Shown here piece by piece: positions 7,655 to 16,683 of a DNA stretch of 48,803 bases. The stretch is from JAQVQN01 sp964428885 (lineage in GTDB: Bacteria > Verrucomicrobiota > Kiritimatiellia > RFP12 > UBA1067): NCBI GenBank assembly GCA_964428885.1, contig CAYRZP010000001.1, forward strand, positions 1-48,803, written 5' to 3'. Each line of letters opens with the position of its first letter. Position 1 is the stretch's first letter. The notes beneath the pieces were generated by a model. That model was not told the DNA's origin. It was given only the letters and a program-made list of their open reading frames with translations, and ran no database searches. Made by a program: the position numbers and the translations under genes.

Positions 7655-10600
7655 GTCTCTCCCCCGATCTTTTTCCAGACCCGCAACAGTTCCGAAACGC
7701 CCCAGGCCTGCGCCACGCAGCCGCGCGCGGCGTGCGGCGCGGCGCCATCGCAGATTTCCGGCATGTGTCCCAGGCACCCGCTGTTGAGAAGGTCCACGGA
7801 GGTCGCCAGCAGCGAGAGGGCGGCCGCGCGCGAGGCCTTGTCGCCGTAAACCTCGTGCAACGCCTCGGCGTACAGCGGGAACTGCCAGGTCCAGGCCGTG
7901 CCGTTGTGGTAGGCCGGCTTGCGGCGGGTGTCCTCGTCGCCCAGATACTGCCCGTGGTAAGGCCGGTGCGGATCGTTAAGCGAAACGCCGTCGCGCGCGA
8001 CCGGCATGGCGGTTCTGACCGGCAGGTCGGCCAGGCTGCGAATCGCGCCGGGGGTCAGCAGCCGCTCGCAGGCCCGCACCGCCGCCGTCCGCAGGGAACG
8101 CTTCATCGGCACGCCTAGCGTGACCGCCAGCAGTTGGTTGGGACGCAGCGCGTCTTCCTGCACGGCCAGCGCGGCCGGAACGCCGGGCGCGGCGCGCAGG
8201 CAGTCGGCCAGCCAGCCTTCGGGCAGCGCGAAAAGCCTGGCGAGCGAAAAAGCGGCGCACTCGGCCAAAGCCTCCCAGGCCGCGTCGATCTTGCGCGCGG
8301 TCAACTGCAGGGCCGCGATCCACAAGGCCTGTATCTCCACCGGATATCCCTCGCGCGGCGTGGCGGCCGGATAGTTCGTGTCCATCCAAGTGAAGTGCGC
8401 GGGGCTGAAGATCAGACCGCTCTTCGGATCCATCCGGATGCCATTCGGCGTGCCGTCGCGGTAATGCGTCAGGATCGAGACCATGACCTCGCGCAGGCTG
8501 CGCTGCCCGCAGCGGGCGTTCAGCACGAGGCGGTCGCCGGTCTTCGCCATCAGGTCGCCAGCCGCCACGCAGAACCAGAGCGGCGCGTCCGAGGTGTCGC
8601 GGTTGCCGACCGTGTTGCCGTGGATGATGTTCGGCAGTGTGCCGCGCTCCTCGAAGCGCCCGAACTCTTGGAGGATGGAGAGCGCCTCGCCGTGGCGGCC
8701 GTCGGCGATCATGCCGCGCAAGGCGATCAGGGTGTCGCGGCCCCAGTCGAGGAACCAGGGGTAGCCCGCGATGACGGTGTGCAGGCTGTCGCGCCGGACC
8801 ACGAAAAGCGAGAGCGCCTCCGAGAGAATTTCAGGCACCGGGCGCGGCGAGCCGTTCGAGTGGTTGCGCCTGGAAGCGGCTTTCGCGTCGGCGGCAGGCG
8901 TCCAGGAGTCATGCCGCCCGGCCGTGACAGTGGCCTGGCCGCCGCTTTCCAGCGGCAGGCTGAACCAGCCGGGGCTGAAAAGGTCGCCGTGGGGGTCCAG
9001 TCCGCGCTCGCGTTCTTCGGCGTGCTCGATCATGTAGAGCCACTCGGGGTCGTGGTGGAAATCTCCGCTGTCGGTCTCGATGCTGGCGGTCTCGCCGGGC
9101 TGCGGAGTGAAGGAGAAACCGGCCGCGCGCGCCTTGACGGCAGCCGGCCACTCCCGCTCGGGACCGGTGAAGGCTTTGGTCTTGTGATGAAAACTGCGCC
9201 ACTCGATGTCCGGCCGCAGAATCACCGTGACCTCGTCGTGCGGGTCGAGGCCGCCTTTGCGGTTGTGGCGGCAGACGGTCAGGCGGGCGCGGTTGATCCC
9301 TGCCGCGAGTTCCAGCCTGAAGGTCAGGTGGACCCACCGGCCCATGCCGCAAGGCACGTCGAAGCTCCACTGCGCGTCACGTCCTGCCGGGTCGGCGGCA
9401 AAGGCGGTCATGCAGGCCTTGCCGATCTCCTGCGAGTAGCCGCGGTAGCGCAGCCAGGCGCGGCAGCGCGTCCAGAAGACGGTCTTGTCCACGGGCACGG
9501 CCGGGTCGGTGTTCACCGCCAGCAGGCAGTCGTACTGGCTGGCGATCTCGCCCCAGGCCGCGCGGGCGTGGCACATCGCGCCCGCGCCGTTCGACAGCAC
9601 CGCGCGCAGGGTCGCGTCTTCACGGACACGGACGCCGCTGACGCAGGCGGCGACGCGCGCTGCGCTGGCCGGCGGCGGGACCAGCACCGTCGAGATGTCG
9701 CGACGGATGCCTTGTGGCGTGTAGACGACTGTGGCAAGCTCGCGCTCTTCATTGCGCAAACCGCCGAGCGCCGCGTCGTAAGGCTCGACGGTCAGGAAGA
9801 GGCCCCACTGCCCGTCGTCCAGCCGCACGGCCTCGGCGCTGTCGCGGGTGAGTCCGCCGGACTTTAGGGCGGCCGTGAAAGGGTGCGCCGCGCGCGCCAG
9901 CAGCACGTGGCCTTCGGGCACCGCCACCAGCCGGCGCGTGTCTTCCGGCCAGCGCCATTGCGCGCAGGCGGGCAGGCCGTCTTTGTCACCGGCGCAGAAA
10001 GCCGTCGGGTCGCGCGTCATCGCGGCGCCCAGAACGTAGGGATTGTCCGTCAACAAAAAACGATTGGCTTTTGTGCCCACCGCGAGGGCCTGCCGCACGC
10101 GCAAGGCCATCAGGTCACGCCGCCGCAGCGCCAGCGCCTCAGGCTCTTGCGCCGCGCCCTCCAGCAGCGTCTGCACGAGCTTTAAGTCGTCGCGCGATGT
10201 CGTCAGGCAGCAGACGCGGCCGGGGCTCAGGTTGAACGCGCCGTCAACTCTGCCGAGGGTTTCGCCGGTCAACAGGTCCCATGCTTCCGCCGCGCCGAAA
10301 CGCCGCGTGTCCCAGCGCGCGGCGTGGCCGCGCGCGCAGTCCAGATTCACCAACACCAGCAGGTCGCGGCCTTGCGGCGCCGCGCGCAGGACCGCCAGAG
10401 CCGGTCCGGCGTCCTGCTGGATCATGCTCAGGCGTGTGCCGGGGCCGAAGGCGGGGTGGGCGCCCAGCAGGGTGTTGAGCCGCGCGATCTCGGCGATCTG
10501 GTTCGGCACCGCGTCCCAGTTCAGGGTCGCGGCGTTGTGGACGTCGACCTTCTCTTTGGCGAACCACTCCACGCCGTTGGTGATGCCGAAAGCGCCCTGG

Positions 10601-11907
10601 TGCGAGAGCAAGGCGGATAGCGCCACCCGCATGCGGGCATAGGTCTCGCCGCGCGCGGCCAGACGGTTGTTGTCGTGCGTCTCGGCGAAATGGATCAGCG
10701 GGCCGCAGCGCTCGGACAGCGCGATGGCTTGCGGCAGGTACGCATCGAAGGCGCCGCGGTCTTCGGTCTGGAACAGCTCGGAATAGGCCCAGTCCAGATT
10801 GGCGTCGGACAGCAGCCGCGCGGTCACCTCCACTTTGCCGCCGAGGCCTTCCAGCAGGAAGACCGTGTCCGGGTGTTCCTCGCGCACGCGCGACACGATA
10901 TAGTTCCAGGTGTCTTCGGGGATCATGTAGCCGGCGTCGCAGCGGAACCCGTCCGCGCCCTGGCGGCACCAGAACAGGAAGACCTCGGCCATGTAGGCGC
11001 GCAGGCGCGGGTCGCGGTAGTCTAGCTCCACCAGGTCGGCCCATGTCACGCCCCAGGCGCCGGGCGAGACGAACTCGCCGTCGGGCTTGCGGCGGTACCA
11101 CTCGGGATGGTGCGTCTGCAGGGTGGCGGCCCAGCCGGTATGGTTGGCGGGCATGTCCATGAAAAGCATGCCGGAGCGGCTGTGGACCGCGTCGGCCAGC
11201 TCGCGGAACTGGTCGAGCGGCGTGGCGCGCTTGTCGAATTCGGCGAGGGCGGGGTCCACGGAGAGGAAATCCAGCGCGGCAAAAGCCGAGCCGAAGCGCC
11301 CCATGCGCGCGAAGGCGGTCGGCACGGGGTGCACCGGCAAGAGCTGCACGATCCGGAAGCGCATGCGGCCCATGATCGTGTCGAGCTGGCGCGCCAGGCC
11401 GCGGAAGGTTCCGGAAGGCGGTATGACGGCATAGCCGAGTTTGTCGAGGGCCTGTTCGAGGCGGGCGGTTTCCGCCGTGTGCGGGTTATGGCGCAAGGCG
11501 GGTCCGAACTGGCGCGTGAAAGCGGTGTAGACCGTGTTGGCGCAGGCGGTGCGGGCGGGCGCCACCTTGATCCGCACGTTGTCGCCGGCCGGCCATTCGG
11601 GCACATGCGAACCGCGCGCGAAGAAACAGGCCTTGCCGGCGAAGACGCCGGTCTGGGTCAGCGGTATGCGCGCCGTGAAATGCCCGGGCGCGGTCTCGCG
11701 CAGCGGCAGGTCGTGCCAGTCGCGCGCCAGGACCGGCTCGCCGGACTCGGTGCAGGCGATGATCTCACGCCGCCGCACCGGCGCCAGTCCGAGGTTGGTG
11801 CGGAAAACGGCGCGGCCCGGGCGCGGGCGGTCGAGCCGGAGCCCGACCTCCAGCACGTCGCCCGCCCATTTGAGGAGGAAGCTGCCTGGATCTGGAAAAT
11901 GTCGCAT
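7651..11907 (-). CDS. Bimodular glycogen debranching enzyme (GH13 plus GH133)
   Basis: 1418 residues. The N-terminal half is a GH13 alpha-amylase-type barrel. Region I is DMPANHTGW (Asp251, Asn255, His256), region II is GFRCDAG (nucleophile Asp324), region III is FLLEGLGG (acid/base Glu353), and region IV is ETHDNN (His411, Asp412). The C-terminal half is an amylo-alpha-1,6-glucosidase domain: GYPWFLDWGRDT, NRDTSDAPLWF, the AYHNGTAWTWQ block, and MPEICDGAAPHAARGC...QAWGVSELLRVW. Between them lies a beta-rich section of several hundred residues. The combination gives both debranching steps, 4-alpha-glucanotransferase and alpha-1,6-glucosidase, in one chain for glycogen mobilisation. It is co-transcribed with dtd. 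No other glycogen gene lies in the window. Confidence 0.88.
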   Translation of the reverse strand: MRHFPDPGSFLLKWAGDVLEVGLRLDRPRPGRAVFRTNLGLAPVRRREIIACTESGEPVLARDWHDLPLRETAPGHFTARIPLTQTGVFAGKACFFARGSHVPEWPAGDNVRIKVAPARTACANTVYTAFTRQFGPALRHNPHTAETARLEQALDKLGYAVIPPSGTFRGLARQLDTIMGRMRFRIVQLLPVHPVPTAFARMGRFGSAFAALDFLSVDPALAEFDKRATPLDQFRELADAVHSRSGMLFMDMPANHTGWAATLQTHHPEWYRRKPDGEFVSPGAWGVTWADLVELDYRDPRLRAYMAEVFLFWCRQGADGFRCDAGYMIPEDTWNYIVSRVREEHPDTVFLLEGLGGKVEVTARLLSDANLDWAYSELFQTEDRGAFDAYLPQAIALSERCGPLIHFAETHDNNRLAARGETYARMRVALSALLSHQGAFGITNGVEWFAKEKVDVHNAATLNWDAVPNQIAEIARLNTLLGAHPAFGPGTRLSMIQQDAGPALAVLRAAPQGRDLLVLVNLDCARGHAARWDTRRFGAAEAWDLLTGETLGRVDGAFNLSPGRVCCLTTSRDDLKLVQTLLEGAAQEPEALALRRRDLMALRVRQALAVGTKANRFLLTDNPYVLGAAMTRDPTAFCAGDKDGLPACAQWRWPEDTRRLVAVPEGHVLLARAAHPFTAALKSGGLTRDSAEAVRLDDGQWGLFLTVEPYDAALGGLRNEERELATVVYTPQGIRRDISTVLVPPPASAARVAACVSGVRVREDATLRAVLSNGAGAMCHARAAWGEIASQYDCLLAVNTDPAVPVDKTVFWTRCRAWLRYRGYSQEIGKACMTAFAADPAGRDAQWSFDVPCGMGRWVHLTFRLELAAGINRARLTVCRHNRKGGLDPHDEVTVILRPDIEWRSFHHKTKAFTGPEREWPAAVKARAAGFSFTPQPGETASIETDSGDFHHDPEWLYMIEHAEERERGLDPHGDLFSPGWFSLPLESGGQATVTAGRHDSWTPAADAKAASRRNHSNGSPRPVPEILSEALSLFVVRRDSLHTVIAGYPWFLDWGRDTLIALRGMIADGRHGEALSILQEFGRFEERGTLPNIIHGNTVGNRDTSDAPLWFCVAAGDLMAKTGDRLVLNARCGQRSLREVMVSILTHYRDGTPNGIRMDPKSGLIFSPAHFTWMDTNYPAATPREGYPVEIQALWIAALQLTARKIDAAWEALAECAAFSLARLFALPEGWLADCLRAAPGVPAALAVQEDALRPNQLLAVTLGVPMKRSLRTAAVRACERLLTPGAIRSLADLPVRTAMPVARDGVSLNDPHRPYHGQYLGDEDTRRKPAYHNGTAWTWQFPLYAEALHEVYGDKASRAAALSLLATSVDLLNSGCLGHMPEICDGAAPHAARGCVAQAWGVSELLRVWKKIGGET

Positions 11908-11998
11908 GACCGGGGAGAGTGTAACCGATTTGGCCGACGCTTGCCAATGCGCGGCCGCGATTTGTTTCAGGCACCCTTTTTGTCCGGCCCTTCGCGGG

Positions 11999-12835
11999 TC
12001 AGCGCTGGTATTCGCGGGGGTCGGTCGGCGTGATGTTGAAATCCGGCCGCCAGTTAGGCGAGGCGCTGTAGAAGCGCGTGGCGGTGTTGAAGACCAGGTC
12101 GGCGATCACGGCGTCGCTGTGGCCGTCGCCGCGCATGAACTCCACCACCTTGATCAGGGAGAGCGGGTCGGAGACGCCCCAGTCGGCGGAGCCGTTGACG
12201 ATCACGCGCTCGTGGCCGTACTGCCTGACCATGGCCGATACCCGCTGCGGGGAGAGTTTGGAGTAGGGGTAGACGGTCATGCCGGCGTAGCAGCCAGAGT
12301 CCAGCGTGTGTTTGATCGTCTCCTCGGTGTTGTGGTCGACGTCGATGCGTTCGACGGCGAGGCCCTCGGCCTTGATGATCTCCAGGATGCGCAGGGTGCC
12401 GCGCAGCTTGTCCGTGTGCGGCGTGTGGAGGATCACCGGCATCTTGCGCTCCTCGGCCATGCGCAGTTGGCGGATCATGGCGTGTTCCTCGTTGGGCGTG
12501 TTGAGGTTCAGCCCGATCTCGCCCATGGCCACGCAGCGCGGGTGGGTGATGTAGGGTTCGAGCCCGTCGATAACCTCGTCGGCCAGAGCGCGGTCGTCCG
12601 CCTCCTTTGGGTTCATGGCGATGGCGCAGTAGTGGTCGATGCCGAAGCGTGCGGCACGGACGGTCTCGAATTCGAGGATCAGGCGGAAGTAATCGAAGAA
12701 CGATCCGGCGTGGCGGCGGTTGGCTCCCAGCCAGAACGAGGGTTCGACGCAGGCGCGGATGCCGGCCCGGTGCATGGCTTGGTACTCGTCGGTGGTGCGC
12801 GAGAGCATGTGGATGTGCGGCTCTATGATGGTCAT
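11999..12835 (-). CDS. TatD-family metal-dependent hydrolase, EboB-like
   Basis: 278 residues of amidohydrolase/TatD type. Metal ligands are visible: His7-x-His9 in EPHIHM, Glu in MGEIGLN, His in VILHTPH, His in VDHNTEE and Asp in GSADWGVSDP. The N-terminal stretch, HMLSRTTDEYQAMHRAG followed by VEPSFWLG, resembles EboB of the eboABCDEF cluster, as recalled. That cluster, in cyanobacteria, Bacteroidetes and others, exports a scytonemin precursor or an unknown prenylated metabolite. None of the other ebo genes (UbiA-like prenyltransferase, dehydroquinate-synthase-like) is next to it. The substrate is unknown. It is divergent from der. Confidence 0.8.
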   Translation of the reverse strand: MTIIEPHIHMLSRTTDEYQAMHRAGIRACVEPSFWLGANRRHAGSFFDYFRLILEFETVRAARFGIDHYCAIAMNPKEADDRALADEVIDGLEPYITHPRCVAMGEIGLNLNTPNEEHAMIRQLRMAEERKMPVILHTPHTDKLRGTLRILEIIKAEGLAVERIDVDHNTEETIKHTLDSGCYAGMTVYPYSKLSPQRVSAMVRQYGHERVIVNGSADWGVSDPLSLIKVVEFMRGDGHSDAVIADLVFNTATRFYSASPNWRPDFNITPTDPREYQR

Positions 12836-12924
12836 GGTCTGGTGTTCCTGAAAGGTCTGTGCGTAAACAAACGAAAGGATAGTGCTTATGCGCCGGTTTG
12901 CACAACCATTAATATCGCCCGCGC

Positions 12925-12953
12925 TTGTTTGCCGGCGGGTTAATCGGTATCAT
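12925..12953 (+). promoter_or_regulatory. Promoter for der, possibly giving a leaderless transcript
   Basis: TTGTTT (12925-12930) and TATCAT (12948-12953) have 17-bp spacing. Transcription would begin near 12960-12961, which is the der ATG itself. No Shine-Dalgarno precedes that ATG. Confidence 0.5.
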
Positions 12954-12960
12954 ATGCGCG

Positions 12961-14448
12961 ATGAGATCTCAAACTCCGCAGAAATCAAGGGTGGTGGTAA
13001 TCGTCGGACGCCCTAACGTGGGCAAATCGGCGGTCTTCAACCGCATCGCCGGCAGGCGCATCGCGATCGTGCATGACCAGCAGGGCGTCACGCGCGACCG
13101 GCTCATGCGCGAGGTGGTCTGGGACGACCAGCGCTTCACCCTGATCGACACGGGCGGCATGATGACCCGCCTCGGCGAGACCGCGAGGGACGAGCTGGTG
13201 GCGGGCGTGCAGTCGCAGGTGGAGAACGCGGTCTCCGAGGCTGCCGCGGCCATCCTGGTGGTGGACGTGCAGCAGGGCCTGCATCCGCTGGACGCAGAGG
13301 TGGCCGACATGTTGCGCAAGGCCGGGGTGCCGTGCGTGGTGGCCGTCAACAAATGCGACCTGCCCCGGCACGAGGAGGGCGTACACGATTTCGCGGCCCT
13401 TGGCTTCGAGTGCTTTCCCGTCGCCGCGCAGCACAACCGCGGCATGGGCGATCTCATGGACGCCGTGCTGCCGCTTCTGCCGGCGGCGGCCGACGAGACC
13501 GCCGCCAACCCCTTGCGCGTGGCGGTGGTCGGGCGCCCCAACGCCGGCAAGTCCTCATACATCAACCGCCTGCTGCGCGCCGACCGCGTGATCGTCTCCG
13601 AGGTCGCCGGAACCACGCGCGACTCGATCGACATCCCGTTCACCATCGGCAAGGGCGACCAGGCGCGGCACTACACGCTGATCGACACGGCCGGGATGCG
13701 GCACAAGCACAGGATCGACAACTCGGTGGAGCGCTTCAGCCTTTTCCGCGCCGAGCAGAGCGTCAAAGACGCTGACGTGGTGGTGCTGATACTCGATCCC
13801 GACCTCGGTCCCACCGTCCAGGACAAGCACATCGCCGCGCTGATCCAGAAAGAGAAAAAAGGCTGCGTGATCCTGATGAACAAATGGGACCTGGCCATGG
13901 AGAAGGGCATGACCCAGACCCAGACCGAGCCGGTGCTGCGGCAGATCATGCCCTTCATGAAGCACTGCCCGATCGTCTTCATCTCCGCCAAGACCGGTCT
14001 GAACGTGCGCAAGAGCATCGACGTCATAGAGGCGGTGGCCGCGCAGACGCGGATGACGCTGCCCACCGGACTGCTGAACCGCACGCTGGTCGACGCCACC
14101 CGACGGGTGGTCGCGCCGGCCAAGACCGGCAAGCGCCTGCGCGTGTATTACGCGGTCCAGGTCGCCACCGCGCCGATCATTATCCGCATGTTTGTCAACG
14201 ACCCCAAGCTGGCGACCAGGCAGTACACCGAGTACATGATCCGCGCCCTGCGCGAGAAGTTCGGATTGGAAGGCGCGCCGGTCGAGATCTTCTACCGCGC
14301 GCGCAGCCGCCCGGAAGCTGGCGGGCACGGCCCTTCCGAAGAGCCGGAGGCGGCGGAAGAGGCGGAGGCCCGGCCCAAGACAAGTCCAAAGATCCTTCCG
14401 GACAAGAAACGGCGCAGCCGCCACGCCGGTGCGGGCAGGCGGCGCTGA
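12961..14448 (+). CDS. der: Ribosome-biogenesis GTPase Der (EngA)
   Basis: 495 residues with two tandem Era-like GTPase domains and a C-terminal KH-like domain. Domain 1 has the P-loop GRPNVGKS, DTGG and NKCD. Domain 2 has GRPNAGKS, DTAG and NKWD. Der is essential for 50S subunit assembly. The open frame extends upstream to 12925, but that stretch carries the promoter, so ATG 12961 (MRSQTPQ) is the chosen start. A charged tail of about 45 residues (Pro/Glu/Ala then Lys/Arg-rich) follows the KH-like domain. It heads a plus-strand run with the siroheme decarboxylase, pdxB and rnhC. Confidence 0.95.
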   Translation: MRSQTPQKSRVVVIVGRPNVGKSAVFNRIAGRRIAIVHDQQGVTRDRLMREVVWDDQRFTLIDTGGMMTRLGETARDELVAGVQSQVENAVSEAAAAILVVDVQQGLHPLDAEVADMLRKAGVPCVVAVNKCDLPRHEEGVHDFAALGFECFPVAAQHNRGMGDLMDAVLPLLPAAADETAANPLRVAVVGRPNAGKSSYINRLLRADRVIVSEVAGTTRDSIDIPFTIGKGDQARHYTLIDTAGMRHKHRIDNSVERFSLFRAEQSVKDADVVVLILDPDLGPTVQDKHIAALIQKEKKGCVILMNKWDLAMEKGMTQTQTEPVLRQIMPFMKHCPIVFISAKTGLNVRKSIDVIEAVAAQTRMTLPTGLLNRTLVDATRRVVAPAKTGKRLRVYYAVQVATAPIIIRMFVNDPKLATRQYTEYMIRALREKFGLEGAPVEIFYRARSRPEAGGHGPSEEPEAAEEAEARPKTSPKILPDKKRRSRHAGAGRRR

Positions 14449-14485
14449 CCGGCCGGAGACAGCTTGACCAACCGACAGATGTTGT

Positions 14486-15517
14486 ATGTCTGAGTTCAAC
14501 GACAAAGAAGCGGCGGCGCTGACCGCCCTGCAAAAAGGGATCCCGCTGGCAGAGCGTCCGTTCGCGCAGCTCGGGCGTGACATCGGTTTGGCCGAAGGCG
14601 AGGTCGTCGAAATCGCGCGGCGCGTGCTGGGCACCGGCCAGGCGCGGCGCTTCGGCGCGGTTTTCGACGCGCGCCGCCTGGGTTACCGCAGCGCCTTGTG
14701 CGCCATGGACGTGCCGCGCGCCCGGCTGGCTGAGATCGCGGCGCGCGTGGCCGCGGCCCGCGGCGTGACCCACGCTTACGAGCGCGGCTGGCCGGATGCG
14801 CTGCCGCGCGGCTTACCCGGGGGGCCGGGCGACAGGCGCTGGCCCAACCTCTGGTTCACCCTGGCCACACCCGCGGCCGGGTTCGCCGCGGAGGCCGAAC
14901 GGCTGCGCGCCGCCTGTCAGCCCTATGCCATCCACACCCTGCCCGCCCTGCGGCGTTTCAAGATTGACGTGGTCTTCGACCTGCGCACGCGCGACCGCGA
15001 CGAACGGGTCGAGACCGGCGGGAAGCCTGACCGTGACGCCCCGCCCGCGGCGTTGGACGCGCGGGACATCGCGGTCATCCGCCTGCTGGAGGGGCATGTG
15101 CCGCCGCAAGAGGACCTTTTCACGCCGGTGGCGGCAGAGGTCGGCATGGATACCGGAGCTTTGCTGGCGCGGCTCCGTGAATGGCAGGCCAATGGCGTAA
15201 TGCGCCGCTTCGCGCTGCTGCTGCGACACCGCGAGATGGGGTTCAGGGCCAACGGCATGTGCTGCTGGGACCTGCCCGACGGGGCGCTGGCCGAGGCCGG
15301 CCGGCGGCTGGCCGCCTGCCCGGATGTCACGCACTGCTATGAGCGCGCGCGTATGGACATTTTTCCTTTCAGGCTCTACGCCATGATCCACACGCCGGAA
15401 TGGGAGCGCACGCGCCAGCTCTTCGAACGCCTTTCGCAAACCATCGGCGCCCGGGACGGACAGGTGCTGCTCTCGCTGACCGAGTTTAAGAAAACCAGCA
15501 TGCAGTTTTTCTCATGA
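14486..15517 (+). CDS. Fused siroheme decarboxylase (AhbA-AhbB / NirDL type)
   Basis: 343 residues made of two Lrp/AsnC-like halves, each an HTH-like segment followed by an RAM-like ferredoxin fold. In half 1, ERPFAQLGRDIGL is followed by RRFGAVFDARRLGYRSALCAMDVP, GVTHAYERG and NLWFTLAT. In half 2, EDLFTPVAAEVGM is followed by RRFALLLRHREMGFRANGMCCWD, VTHCYERA and FRLYAMIHT. This is the pattern of siroheme decarboxylases, which make 12,18-didecarboxysiroheme in alternative heme or heme d1 synthesis. The two subunits are often separate (AhbA, AhbB) and are fused here. No ahbC, ahbD or other heme gene is adjacent. An Lrp regulator is the alternative, but the paired YRSALCAMDVP/NLWFT motifs argue against it. 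The end overlaps the pdxB start by 4 nt. Confidence 0.82.
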   Translation: MSEFNDKEAAALTALQKGIPLAERPFAQLGRDIGLAEGEVVEIARRVLGTGQARRFGAVFDARRLGYRSALCAMDVPRARLAEIAARVAAARGVTHAYERGWPDALPRGLPGGPGDRRWPNLWFTLATPAAGFAAEAERLRAACQPYAIHTLPALRRFKIDVVFDLRTRDRDERVETGGKPDRDAPPAALDARDIAVIRLLEGHVPPQEDLFTPVAAEVGMDTGALLARLREWQANGVMRRFALLLRHREMGFRANGMCCWDLPDGALAEAGRRLAACPDVTHCYERARMDIFPFRLYAMIHTPEWERTRQLFERLSQTIGARDGQVLLSLTEFKKTSMQFFS

Positions 15518-16668
15518 AAATCGTTTTTGACAAGAATATGCCTTATGCGGCCGAGGCTTTCGCCACGCTCGGCGACGCGCTGCCTAAGAACGGCCGCGAC
15601 ATCGCGCCGGCTGACGTGCGCGACGCCGAGTTGCTGTTCACGCGCTCTACCACAATGGTCAACGCGGCTCTGCTGGATGGCAGCGCCGTGCGTTTCTGCG
15701 GATCGGGCGTGATCGGCACGGACCACATCGACATTCCCTACCTGAACTCGCGCGGCATCGTCTGGTGCAACGCGCCGGGATGCAACGCCGAGAGCGTGGG
15801 GGATTACGTCACCGCGGCCCTGCTCTGGCTGGGCGGCAAACACGGTTTCCGGCTGGAGGGCAAGACCATCGGCGTGATCGGCGTGGGCAATGTCGGGCGA
15901 TGCGTCTGCCGCCGCGCCAAAGCCTTGGGCATGCGCGTGCTGGCCAACGACCCGCCGCGCCAGCGCGATCCAGCGGATGCTGAGGCGCAAGGCTTCGTGC
16001 CGCTGGAGCGGCTGCTGGCCGAGTCCGACATCGTGACATGCCATGTGCCGCTGACCAGGGAGGGGCCGGACGCCACCTGGCACCTGCTCGACGCGGCGCG
16101 CCTGGCCGCGCTGCGGCCCGGCGCGGTGGTGATCAACGCCGCGCGCGGTCCGGTTACGGACACCGCCGCCCTGCTGCGCGCGCTCGACAAGAATGTGAGG
16201 CACGTTGTGATCGATTGCTGGGAGGGTGAGCCCGGCTACCGGCCCGAACTGCTGCGCCGCGCGGAACTCGCCACGCCGCACATCGCCGGCCACTCGTATG
16301 AGGGTAAGGTCAACGGCACGGCCATGGTCTATCGCGGCGCCTGCGCGTTTCTGGGACGTACGCCGGATTTCCGCTTCGGGCTGCCGCCGTCGCCTTTGCC
16401 TGTCTGGCGGACCGACTGCGGCGGCAGGCATGACGAAGACGTCCTGCGAGAGCTGGTGCTGGCCGTGTATGACATCGAAGCCGACTCGCGACGTCTGAAA
16501 GAGTCATGCTGCGCTGACGCCGCCGCCCGCGCGGCGGCCTTTGAGGCGCAGCGCGTCAGATATCCCGTGCGCCGCGAATTCTCCGCCACCAGCGTGGCGG
16601 CCGCGAATGCGTCAGACAAACTGAGGGCCAAGATTCTGGGCTTGGGTTTCGGCAAAGGAAGTTTTTGA
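15514..16668 (+). CDS. pdxB: Erythronate-4-phosphate dehydrogenase
   Basis: 384 residues, of the D-isomer-specific 2-hydroxyacid dehydrogenase family with the C-terminal dimerisation extension of PdxB. MKIVFDKNMPYA and FCGSGVIGTDHID match the PdxB N-terminus. IGVIGVGNVGR is the NAD-binding loop, NAARGPVTDT carries the catalytic Arg, and TPHIAGHSYEGKVNGT the catalytic His. It oxidises 4-phosphoerythronate in the DXP-dependent pyridoxal-5-phosphate pathway. The ATG overlaps the previous stop (ATGA), so translation is probably coupled. The C-terminal Ala/Arg-rich segment is somewhat divergent. Confidence 0.88.
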   Translation: MKIVFDKNMPYAAEAFATLGDALPKNGRDIAPADVRDAELLFTRSTTMVNAALLDGSAVRFCGSGVIGTDHIDIPYLNSRGIVWCNAPGCNAESVGDYVTAALLWLGGKHGFRLEGKTIGVIGVGNVGRCVCRRAKALGMRVLANDPPRQRDPADAEAQGFVPLERLLAESDIVTCHVPLTREGPDATWHLLDAARLAALRPGAVVINAARGPVTDTAALLRALDKNVRHVVIDCWEGEPGYRPELLRRAELATPHIAGHSYEGKVNGTAMVYRGACAFLGRTPDFRFGLPPSPLPVWRTDCGGRHDEDVLRELVLAVYDIEADSRRLKESCCADAAARAAAFEAQRVRYPVRREFSATSVAAANASDKLRAKILGLGFGKGSF

Positions 16669-16683
16669 GAGAAATTGAAAGTC

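Noticed and set aside
15514..16668. Assignment as D-3-phosphoglycerate dehydrogenase (SerA)
   Set aside because: The N-terminus, the HSYEGKVNGT block and the C-terminal extension fit PdxB, and there is no ACT domain.
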